Assembly: GCA_020796225.1 (NCBI GenBank)
Contig: CM036755.1
Coordinates: 41,492,806 to 41,556,805 of the forward strand
Length of the DNA: 64,000 nucleotides
Reading direction: 5' to 3'
DNA from: Arion vulgaris
Lineage: Eukaryota; Mollusca; Gastropoda; Stylommatophora; Arionidae
Shown: positions 55,141 to 64,000 of the stretch, piece after piece
Numbering within the stretch: the first letter of the stretch is position 1
How the letters are laid out: every line of letters starts with the position of its first letter
The notes under the pieces: generated by a model
What the model was told of the DNA's origin: nothing
Database searches by the model: none
What the model saw: only the letters and a program-made list of their open reading frames with translations
Made by a program: the position numbers and the translations under genes

Positions 55141-55736
55141 CTCCTAGGTTGAAAATCACTGAACTAGAGCAGTCAGCAATACGATTTTAACTGCAATACA
55201 ACTTTTTGTGTCTTCAATAAAATATAAATTTAACCCCTCCCTCCCTCGAGTCGTGTTTAATCTTATACAGAGAAATAGGAGTTCACTTTCAATTTAATCT
55301 TTCTACAACAAACCAGACAATCAGGGGCGTTGATGTCACGTTTGTATACTAGGTTTTCTGGAAATATTTCTTACATTAAAAATAATTTGTTGCCTATAGC
55401 TATCAATGTAAACAACGTGTGCGATTTATGTTCATTATCATCATCGCTTTTATCCATAATTAAAGCTTGCTCAATGCAAAACGCCTCCCCCCCCACACCC
55501 AACAGTCCATCCTAATTTCTCTCTCATACGCCTCTGAAGCCTACGCCAGCAGGTACGACACTTTATTGTCAGTATAAAATTAATATTTATATATTCTTTC
55601 TACAACAAATTTATCAACTCATACACTCAAGGTTAACCATATCAATAATAGTACATCTCCGGTCTCATTTGGAAGTCAACCTTTTCAGTGATTACTTTAC
55701 AATGTTCAACTACCACTCACATATAACGTTGCACTT

Positions 55737-56253
55737 CAGTGGTTCCCAACCTTTTTACGAATGGCGACCCATTTTCTTCATTGTTTTCGTTCGTTCTCAT
55801 ACTATCGCTGGTTATAGCAGGATGCAGTCAGGAGAACAAGATGCGTTATGTCACAGTTTTCAGCGTGAGCTATGGTATCTGCATCTTTCAGTCCGGCACA
55901 TCCGACTTCAGCATCATATTTTTTGTGTACCGAGTTAGCTTCTCTTTGTTCGATCTCAACAAACTTAGCCAGACCCCTTGGATAATTTTCACAGCGAGGC
56001 GATGGGACGATTTGTTATTACGCTGATCCTGAAGTTCCCGAAGAGGAACAAAGAGTCGCGACCCTTTTTTTAATAATAGCTCAATATCTTGCCGACACCC
56101 CCTCCCACCGACTTACCTTCCGTCCTCCCTATTAGCACATCAACATATATTTTAATAGATTAGTATTTTTTGATGCTTGATATATTATGCATCTCCTCTG
56201 ATATAGCATATTGCCTCCCAGGAGAGACCCGTCTCTTAGGTTGAGAATCACTA
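55737..56253. mobile_element. hAT-like non-autonomous element (copy 2)
   Basis: Copy 2 partner of 51826-52336 with the same ends (CAGTGGTTCCCAACC ... GGTTGAGAATCACTA); differs by small indels. Confidence 0.4.
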
Positions 56254-56307
56254 ATTTAGAGCAAGAATATGAACATTTGTTTTATTTTAACATTTTGCAA
56301 TGTATTA

Positions 56308-56622
56308 CTTACTTACTTAATCCGTCATGCCTAGTGACACATGGGGCTTCAGAAAGGACTTTCCATGCTCTCCTGTCCGTGCAACCTTCAGCGCAGAGCC
56401 CCACGTCAGAGATGCGGTGTCCAGTTCCTCTTCCATCATGCGCCTCCATGTTGTCCGTGGTCTGCCTTTCTTTCTCTTTCCTCTGGTGTCCAAGTGAGGG
56501 CTATCCTTGCAGGCATTTCTTGTCTCATTCTCATAACATGTCCGAGCCATTTCCATCTTCTCTTTTGAGTATGTCATTCATTGCCTCTTGTCTTGTGTCT
56601 TGGAGTAGTTGGTTATTGGATA
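56308..56622 (-). mobile_element. LINE 3' end inserted in copy 2 only
   Basis: Minus strand: MTYSKEKMEMARTCYENETR, KRKKGRPRTTWRRMMEEELD, TASLTWGSALKVARTGEHGK, ending in a (TAAG)n tail (ACTTACTTACTTAA at 56309). Copy 1 has the empty site (AATGTATACAACTACC). Long open frame, so young. Confidence 0.85.
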
Positions 56623-56999
56623 TACAACTACCTTAATAGTTCATGGCAACCAATGATGAGACTAACGTTCAGTTTAATGCATAGAATACTTACTTTAAGG
56701 TATCCGTGAATTCGTTGAACAATAATTCATATATATATATATATATATATATAGACAAGACTCCGGCTACAACTATTGCTAACTGATAAAGACCATAATA
56801 TTATATATGAGATTTGACGTTACAGTCTGTGACACCAGCAACCAGTGGGCTCTATCTGGTATATCTGAAACACTGTGACATATCAAGTGTTTACCAAATT
56901 TAAGCGTAGCAGGGGAAGGGGGAAGGGGGTGGGGGTTATATATTGTAGATATGGATCTTATTCTTCACTTGTAACTCCTAATGGAGCACAGGTCTTCAA

Positions 57000-57510
57000 T
57001 AAACATCTATGGCGACCTACTGTTGGATGACAACACTAAGATCGACGGTGAATTCATCCAGCGATTTAAGAAGTTTGGAATTACTCTTTGTACAAGTAGA
57101 ACTGGATATTTGATGGACAGATAGAGAAGTGTGTTTAATCAGCGAGCCACAAGAACTATCAGCATGCATACTCTTTGTACAAGTAGAACTGGATATTTGA
57201 TGGACAGATAGAGAAGTGTGTTTAATCAGGGAGCCACAAGAACTATCAGCATGCATACTCTTTGTACAAGTAGAACTGGATATTTGATGGACAGATAGAG
57301 AAGTGTGTTTAATCAGTGAGCCACAAGAACTATCAGCATACATACTCTTTGTACAAGTTGAGCTGGATATTTGATGGACAGATAGAGAAGTGTGTTTAAT
57401 CAGTGAGTCACAAGAACTATCAGTTTGCTTACTCTTCGATATCTTTTTGGGAGACTGAGACTTATGGGTCTGCCCCAGAGTACTGTGACGTCAGTTCAGT
57501 AACCAATAAC
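57000..57510 (+). mobile_element. LINE family F fragment with an 87-bp array
   Basis: Starts as family F (LLLDDNTKIDGEFIQRFKKF). Then the segment ACTCTTTGTACAAGTAGAAC through CTATCAGCATGCAT is repeated at 87-bp spacing (57083, 57170, 57257, 57344). It ends with the family F 3' end (GGGTCTGCCCCAGAGTACTG). 87 is a multiple of 3, so LINE codons were amplified in frame. Confidence 0.8.
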
Positions 57511-57789
57511 CAATCTCTTCCTCTCTCTTGCCATCACTTCCTATTCTTTCCACGTCTTGTCTATCCCTTTAATATTAGTCTCCAGATCTCTTCTCCAGTT
57601 ATTTCTAGGCCATCCGCTACTTCTCTTTTCCGCGGTTCCAAAACAATGCATTTCTTGCAATGCTTCCAATCGGTTTTCTCAATGTGTGTCCTATTCATCG
57701 CCAGCGTCTCTTCCTTAGCTCTTTTTCACTGGTATCTGCTTAGTCTTTTCTCTGAGTTCATCAATTGTAATCTTATCATATCATCTCAG
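57511..57789. other. Low-content sequence between LINE F pieces
   Basis: TC-rich sequence, with blocks (CTATCCTTTTAATATC/CTATCCCTTTAATATTAGTC) shared with 34180-34270; an undefined minor repeat. Confidence 0.4.
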
Positions 57790-58540
57790 TGAAGGCTGAT
57801 CTCGCAGTTAGCAGCTGATAGAAGATAATTCAAGGAATGATGATGTTGTTGTATATACCGATAAGTCGGTTCAACGGGGTGAGAAGTCCGGCTGGGTTTC
57901 TTGGCTAATGCGCATGGTAGGGTTGTTGCAAAGCAAATTGGGGCATACAGGACTACTACTTCTAGTATGAGGATGGAGGTTGAGGCCGTTACTGCTGCCC
58001 TCCATTGAATCTCTGAGACTTCATTTACTGGGGCCGTTTTTGTATCTGACTCTCAGTCGATGCTTCACAAGATCCAGAAGGGCAGGTTTCGGTATGAGGG
58101 GATGTCGTCTATAGAAGTTTCTAAATTCCAGCGGCTTACGTGGATATACTGTCTGGGGCATGCGGGTGTTTGCGGTCATGAGAGAGCGGATAGGCTTGCA
58201 TCAACATCATCGATTGTTGGGGAGTTGAAGATGGATAAGGGGATATTCTTCGGTCTCTTCGCGACTGTCTTTTGGATGAGGACACTAAAATCGATGTTGA
58301 ATCGATCAAGCGATGTAGGCAGTTTGGAGTTACCTGTTGCACAAGTCGAACTGGATGCCTGAGAGGCGGAGTGAGATGTGTGTTTAATCAGCGAGCCACG
58401 GGAACATCAGTATGCATACTCTTCGATATCTGTTGGGGAGACTGAGTACCTATGGGTCTGCCCGGAGTGCGATGACGTTAGTTTAGTAACCAATAACTAA
58501 TCATATCATCTCCGTACCTCTATTCAACTTATCAGTTATC
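57790..58540 (+). mobile_element. LINE family F: RNase H to 3' end
   Basis: Reads VYTDKSVQRGEKSGW (RNase H first Asp), RMEVEAVTAALH (Glu), FVSDSQSMLHKIQKG (Asp), LTWIYCLGHAGVCGHERADR (His/Asp), then LPVAQVELDA and LWVCPECDDVSLVTNN. The catalytic residues are present, but a stop (ALH*IS) and frame changes break it. Confidence 0.8.
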
Positions 58541-58544
58541 AGTT

Positions 58545-58790
58545 AGATGAGGACTATCATCATAGCACTCCGTACATGTCCATAGGTGCTCCGATCTCCG
58601 CCTCAACAAATCTAGCATCGTCCAGCCGCCCAACACACCAGTTCAATGTTGATTAATCATTCTCTTTGCATATTTAGTATGTCGTTCTTTTGGGCTGCAC
58701 CAATATTGACACCCATCTCTCTCAATCTGAGATCAGTGTGAGATGGACTGATCCATATAAAGAAACTTGTTTCAATACTCTCAGCAGACA
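58545..58790 (-). mobile_element. LINE family F 3' end, minus strand
   Basis: Minus strand: LRLREMGVNIGAAQKNDILN, then VCWAAGRC-like and [18 protein letters not shown]. It faces the + strand family F piece tail-to-tail. Confidence 0.65.
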
Positions 58791-59075
58791 GCGTGAGATG
58801 GACCGATCTACAAGAAGAAACTTGTTGCAATACTGTCAACCGTGACCTTTTAACCTGCTAACATAGCAAACATATGGTCTACATTCTAACCGTTTGACGG
58901 TGTCATAAAACATGGGCTAGATGTACCTGACAGGATGACATAGCGACTATTATCTTCTCGGTGACTTTCCTTCCAGCAATCTAGACCTTGGTTTTTCACT
59001 TAGTCACCTCCCTTCTAACATGAACTATTAGGACGGATCAGAATTGATCATACAACAGTAGCAACTGTTTATCTA
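58791..59075. other. Unassigned sequence left of the mariner-type element
   Basis: No element recognised until 59043, where a partial 64-bp satellite unit begins (ATTGATCATACAACAGTAGC) and runs to the transposon. Confidence 0.4.
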
Positions 59076-61237
59076 TAGTCTGTCCATTAATTTGTGAGCA
59101 CGTTTGAAATTGATTTTCTCGAAAACTACCTGTTGGATCTCAGTGATTTTTTGCAAGTAGCCTTAGAATATCCATGACGCTAGAGAAATATTTTTGTCCA
59201 AGAAAATTTGATGTAGTTTGAAATATTTCTTCTTCAGGTTATATTAAAATCAACCTCACCGGATTGTACACAATAGTAACAGATTTACGGTACACAGACG
59301 CGTTGTTCTAAAATACATTATGGTAACAATGAAATATCGTGAGTTTCACGAATTCCCGTGCACCTAACCCAGTCGACTTTGAAAGCGGAAAGCATATGAC
59401 GTTATAATTTGGATACCGTTGTATAGTCATAGGTGTATCTCGCTATTTGTATGAAGCTATTGTATCATATTTGTTGGCTTATCAAAACTGACATTGATAT
59501 CACATTCATAATGAAGTGCACATTTATAACAATGCAGAAGGTTACAGTTTTACTATACCAACACTTCCGTAGGGAATCTAAGAGAGGTCATCTATATTGC
59601 GATATTCATAACCCTGAGAAACGAGCGCAACTGGCGCTTGGTCTGAATAGAGAATCCTTTTCCCGATGGATTAAACAGGACACAAAGTGCACTAATGTCA
59701 AACAAGGAAGGAAAAGAACAATTGACGACTTTGACATAGATGTCATAAGACGGAGCTCTTGAAAATGTTTGCGACAAATCAACTTGTTACTCTCAGGAAA
59801 CTGAAATTAAAACTGCAATCAGATTGCAGCATAGACATTTCTAAAAGTACCTATGGAAAATTGTAAGAGCAGCCGGCTTCACCTTCAGAAAAACTATAGG
59901 CGGCAGGAATATTATTTGTGAAAAGCCACATTTAATTGCTGCCCGAAGTAAATACCTGAGGCAGATCCGTGAGCGGCGGAGGCAAGGCTATGATATTGTA
60001 TATTTGGACGAATCCTGGGTCAATGCTCACCACACCAATGCTAAAGAATGGCAATCAGTAGACGGTGAACAGAAAGAAAAATACCAAGCAGCAAAGGCCA
60101 GCGTATTATACTAACACATGCAGGAAGCAGTGAAGAAGGTCTTGTCCATGACGCTGGAATTATTTTCCAATCAAAAGTACCGACGGTAGGGACTACCACA
60201 CAGAAATGAATGGACATATTTTCAGGCACTGGATGGAGAAAGATCTACTTTCAATTCTAAACAGACCATGATGCTTGGTAATGGATAATGCATCCTATCA
60301 CAACGCAGTATCAGCGGAAGACAAAGTACCAACTGCATCAAATACAAAAGATCAAATTAGGACTTGGCTTGCTAAGGAAAATGTCAGCTTCGATGATACA
60401 TATTTGAAACCCGAGTTGTTGCACCGGTGAGGATGACAAATAAGACAAAGGTGTTTCATATTGACAAAATCATTGCGGAATACGGCCACACGTCTTTGCG
60501 ACTACTTCCATATCATGCTCAATCCGATAGAGCTTGTCTGGGCTAAAGTAACAGGGCAAGTTGCCGAACAGAACAGGACGTTTAATATGTGTGATGTTGA
60601 AGTTCTGACACGTGAGTCCCTCTCAATGATACACATGCAGTTCTGGAAGAAGTGTGTTGAACATGTGCTCCAAGAGGAAGACGAGTACTGGCACCGAGAT
60701 GGATTACAATTTGTCCAGCCAGTAACAATTATCAACCTCATGGAATCGTGAGATTCGGATGATACAAATCATATTTTGATTACAGACTGAGAAATAGCAA
60801 CGTATACATTTCCAAATCCAAATGCGTCTACCATCATACAATTTGTGGTGAAGTTAAGACACCCTGGGGTCTAATGGTGACCGAAGGGAGGACTAACTGT
60901 TGCATATTGTATCCAAGTTCACGATTGCACATAAAGGGCAACACACTTAACTACTTGACCTATCAAGTTAATATGGAGATACACCTATGAATAGAATTGA
61001 CATGGACAAATTCTAGGGATACTGTAAAATCTAAAATTTGAGCCCCGTATTTGCAATTGTCATAAAAGATCAAAGGAATTCGCCGATGTGCAAAATCCGT
61101 AGCATCTATGGACTACTGATTAGCTTTATTTTAGCGTCATGGATATTCTAAGGCTGCATGCAAAAATCACTGAGATCCAACAGGTAGTTTTCGATAAAAT
61201 CAATTTCAAACGTGCTCACGAATTAATGGACAGACTA
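59076..61237 (+). mobile_element. Tc1/mariner-superfamily transposon, 2162 bp, TA duplication, inactive
   Basis: The ends TAGTCTGTCCATTAATT... are inverted repeats of about 105 bp (59076-59181 and 61133-61237) and the element is flanked by TA on both sides. Inside, broken DDE transposase domains read in order: AQLALGLNRESFSRWI (helix-turn-helix, near 59630), IVYLDESWVNAHHT (first Asp, near 60000), MNGHIFRHWMEKDLL, LVMDNASYHNAV (second Asp, near 60280), and PIELVWAKVTGQVAEQNRTF (Glu, near 60520). The second Asp to Glu spacing is about 80 residues, longer than DD34E/D. Stops and frameshifts at several points (for example after RRSS at 59760) make it non-autonomous. 110-residue and 97-residue frames survive at each end. 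Confidence 0.9.
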
Positions 61238-62480
61238 TACCAGTCTAGTACTTGATATTTCACAAATTGAGTTGATCATACAATAGTATCACCTGTTTAT
61301 CTACCAGTCTAGTACTTGATATTTCACAAATTGAGTTGATCATACAATAGTATCACCTGTTTATCTACCAGTCTAGTACTTGATATTTCACAAATTGAGT
61401 TGATCGTACAACAGCATCAGCTGTTTATCTACCAGTCTAGTACTTGATATTTCACAAATTGAGTTGATCATACAACAGTATCACCTGTTTATCTACCAGT
61501 CTAGTACTTGATATTTCACAAATTGAGTTGATCATACAACAGCATCAGCTGTTTATCTACCAGTCTAGTACTTGATATTTCACAAATTGAATTGATCATA
61601 CAACAGTATCACCTGTTTATCTACCAGTCTAGTACTTGATATTTCACAAATTGAGTTGATCATACAATAGCATCAGCTGTTTATCTACCAGTCTAGTACT
61701 TGATATTTCACAAATTGAGTTGATCATACAACAGCATCAGCTGTTTATCTACCAGTCTAGTACTTGATATTTCACAAATTGAGTTGATCATACAATAGTA
61801 GCAACTGTTTATCTACCTGTCTAGTACTTGATATTTCACAAATTGAGTTGATCATACAACAGCATCAGCTGTTTATCTAACAATCTAGTACTTGATATTT
61901 CACAAATTGAGTTGATCATACAACAGTATCAGCTGTTTATCTAACAATGTAGTACTTGATATTTCACAAATTGAGTTGATCATACAACAGCATCAGTTGT
62001 TTATCTACCAGTCTAGTACATGATGTTTCACAAATTGAATTGATCACACAACAGTATCAGCTGTTTATCTATCAGTCTAGTACTTGATATTTCACAAATT
62101 GAGTTGATCATACAACAGTATCAACTGTTTATCTATCAGTCTAGTACTTGATATTTCACAAATTGAGTTGATCATACAACAGTATCAACTGTTTATCTAC
62201 CTGTCTAGTACTTGATATTTCACAAATTGAGTTGATCATTCAACAGTATCAGCTGTTTATCTAACAATCTAGTACTTGATATTTCACAAATTGAATTGAT
62301 CACACAACAGTATCAGCTGTTTATCTATCAGTCTAGTACTTAATATTTCACAAATTGAGTTGATCATACAACAGTATCAACTGTTTATCTATCAGTCTAG
62401 TACTTGATATTTCACAAATTGAGTTGATCATACAACAGTATCAACTGTTTATCTACCAGTCTAGTACTTGATATTTCACA
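61238..62480. repeat. 64-bp satellite, about 19 copies
   Basis: Unit CCAGTCTAGTACTTGATATT plus TCACAAATTGAGTTGATCAT plus ACAACAGTATCAACTGTTTA plus TCTA. Variants alternate ATCACC/ATCAGC/GCATCAGC and CCAG/TCAG/ACAA. Its left edge is the TA target of the mariner-type element. Confidence 0.97.
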
Positions 62481-62481
62481 A

Positions 62482-63060
62482 ATGGATGTACCAGAACTTC
62501 CTACCGTAGTTGGTTAATTTTCTCCTGAGTTAATCGAGCCGTATGTGGTCTGGCACTGTCATGAAGAAGCAACACTCCTCTAGTCAACAGTCCTGGACTT
62601 TTTTTCGAATTGCATCATGAAGCATCGATAGAACTTCACAGTACGATTCGAATTCACATTGTCACCTTTCTTCTTGAAATTGGTTAAAAGCACTTCTTGA
62701 CAATCCCAGAACACCGTCAGCATAACCTTCCCTTTTGATGGCGTAACTTTGAATTTTTGGACACAAGACGAAGCAAGATATTTCCACTGCATTGAAGCAC
62801 GCTTTGATTCGAGCTGGTAGTGATGCATCCATGATTCATCCCCAGTAACAGTCCTGTTCAGCATGTCTTCTCCTTCATCTTCGCATCGACAGAGATGATG
62901 CAAGGACAGGCCAAATCTGTTCATTTTGTGTACCTCCTTCAATTGTCTGGGTACCCATTTTGAGCACACTTTCTTAAATTTCAATCGATCATGCATTATG
63001 CTGTATGTTGAACCATGTGAGCAGCCTATTGCAGATGCTATAGAGACTATCGCTACTAGC
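62482..63060 (-). mobile_element. Mariner transposase fragment
   Basis: Minus strand: FKKVCSKWVPRQLKEVHKMN, TVTGDESWMHHYQLESKRAS (first Asp), GKVMLTVFWDCQEVLLTNF, then after a frame break GLLTRGVLLLHDSARPHTA (second Asp; usually HDNARPH) and LTQEKI. SETMAR-type mariner, lacking both ends. Confidence 0.85.
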
Positions 63061-64000
63061 CATATCTTATCTTATCTTAACCACATTTGCCGTGAAGCGC
63101 CGTGGGAGAGTTAGTTTTCTATCTTGTGCCAGGTGTGTTGCGCTTGACGTTATCAGTCCATGCTTTCGCAGGGACTCTGAGATGTTATCTATCCATCGTG
63201 TTCTTGGCCTGCCTCGTGCTCTGCGCTCTGAGTGTCGATTATTGTAGGCACGTGATGGTAGTAAATGTGGTTCCATTCTCATTAGTTGGCCGAACCACTT
63301 GATTCTTTGCTTCTCGATGTACTGAATGCATGGTATAGTACCAACGATGCTTCTGATATTCTCGTTTCTCACTCTATCTCGCCTTGTAACGTTGACAGCT
63401 TTTCGTAGACATCTCATTTCACATTTTGTAATCTGTCTTTCTTGTGTCTTAGTCAGGGGCCATGTTTGGCACTGATAGCAGAGAGTTGGAATAAATATGC
63501 AATTTTTCAGTTGTCGTTTGACTGCCATGTGCAAAGAGTAATTCGTTTATTAAATTGTAGTTGTTATCGAGGTTGTTATCTGTCTTGGTTTCTTGCGTTA
63601 TCCTGTCTATGTAAATATTGAAAAGTATAGGCGAAAGCACACATCCCTGCCTTACTCCTGACGATAATTCAAATTCGTCTGTCAGGTCGTCGCTTGTTCG
63701 TACTACGCTTGAGCATTTTTGGTATAGCGCTCTAATATTGTCTAATAGTTGGCCTTGAATTCCATATTCACTTAGTATGGCCCATAGTTTGTTTCTGTTT
63801 ATTCTATCAAAGGCCTTTTCTTGGTCTATGAATGCTAAGGTGAGCTGTTTGTCATATTCTATGGTGTTTTCGCTGAGTTGCCTTAGTGTGAACAGGGCAT
63901 CGGTGCAACTCTTTCCCTTTCTGAACCCAAACTGAGCAATGTTCAGCTGTGGTTCTATTATAGGTTTGATTCTAGATTCCAAAATTTTAGCATATAATTT
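63061..64000 (-). mobile_element. LINE family D, reverse transcriptase to 3' end, internally deleted
   Basis: Minus strand from the window edge: [74 protein letters not shown] and NELLFAHG, where the catalytic box is cut. It then jumps to MAVKRQLKNCIFIPTLCYQC, MRCLRKAVNVTRRDRVRNEN and RGRPRTRWIDNISESLRKHG, ending in the ATCTTATCTTATCTTA tail. About 0.3 kb containing DD and thumb is deleted. The element continues past the window end. Confidence 0.88.

Larger units (their letters stand above)
52722..56825. repeat. Segmental duplication, copy 2
   Basis: Same order as copy 1 but longer because the internal arrays are larger (23-bp, 40-bp, 66-bp) and because of private insertions at 53660-53937 and 56308-56622. 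A 100-bp LINE segment ending GCCGTTGAAGCTCAGGTAAT is also repeated three times (52800-53110). Confidence 0.88.

Noticed and set aside
54849..55190. 113-codon frame with repeated HLHLRYGSPSFKITFTSP
   Set aside because: 66-bp minisatellite with a period divisible by three; not a gene.
59433..59762. A host gene with a helix-turn-helix domain
   Set aside because: It lies inside the TIR-bounded mariner-type element and is the N-terminal part of its broken transposase.
61240..62480. CRISPR-like regularly spaced repeats
   Set aside because: The 64-bp units are contiguous with no variable spacers, and the context is animal chromosomal DNA.

Overview
This window is animal nuclear DNA, most probably from a mollusc and perhaps a gastropod. 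It has small exons with GT-AG introns, and the remaining sequence is mostly retroelements and minisatellites. The organism call rests on three things. A 117-nt fragment of 18S rRNA reads like lophotrochozoan/molluscan 18S. A SINE core built around GCATGTCGTAAGAGGCGACT recurs many times; I associate it with molluscs from memory. The LINE mix (I-clade with RNase H, RTE-like, several CR1/L2-like types) fits, but the species cannot be named from sequence alone.

Two intact host genes can be assembled exon by exon. On the + strand, 11383-23119 encodes the spliceosomal Sm protein E (SNRPE): five exons, 92 residues, no frame break, one exon of only 27 nt, and introns full of retroelements. On the - strand, 49305-35990 encodes a secreted or ER-lumenal type-B carboxylesterase: six exons, 557 residues, signal peptide, HGGG oxyanion hole, GESAG nucleophile, Asp and His completing the triad, and a C-terminal KEEL. 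Nearly every intron end of the esterase gene lies within tens of bases of a minisatellite. Both ends of exon 1 have themselves been copied into short tandem arrays.

Layout: 0-3.1 kb holds an rDNA spacer/18S 5' fragment joined to a decayed RTE-like retroelement. 3.2-4.5 kb (-) holds an unrecognised coding remnant with a 46-bp array. 4.6-10.8 kb is a patchwork of LINE 3' ends, an inverted repeat pair and a possible 2A-like LINE ORF. 11.4-23.1 kb is SNRPE, with a 77-bp satellite in intron 3. 23.5-35.8 kb is dense LINE/SINE sequence, including a 69-bp satellite grown from a SINE 3' tail. 36-49.3 kb is the carboxylesterase. 49.5-56.8 kb is a direct segmental duplication whose copies carry private insertions. 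57-58.8 kb holds LINE pieces with RNase H. 59.1-61.2 kb is a near-complete but frameshifted Tc1/mariner-type transposon with TA duplication and about 105-bp TIRs, sitting at the edge of a 64-bp satellite (to 62.5 kb). 62.5-64 kb holds a second mariner fragment and a LINE.

The recurring theme is minisatellite birth from transposable elements and splice junctions: SINE tails, LINE zinc-finger codons, LINE coding sequence, tRNA-like A-box regions and exon boundaries have all become tandem arrays. No operon, CRISPR array, phage or bacterial feature is present.
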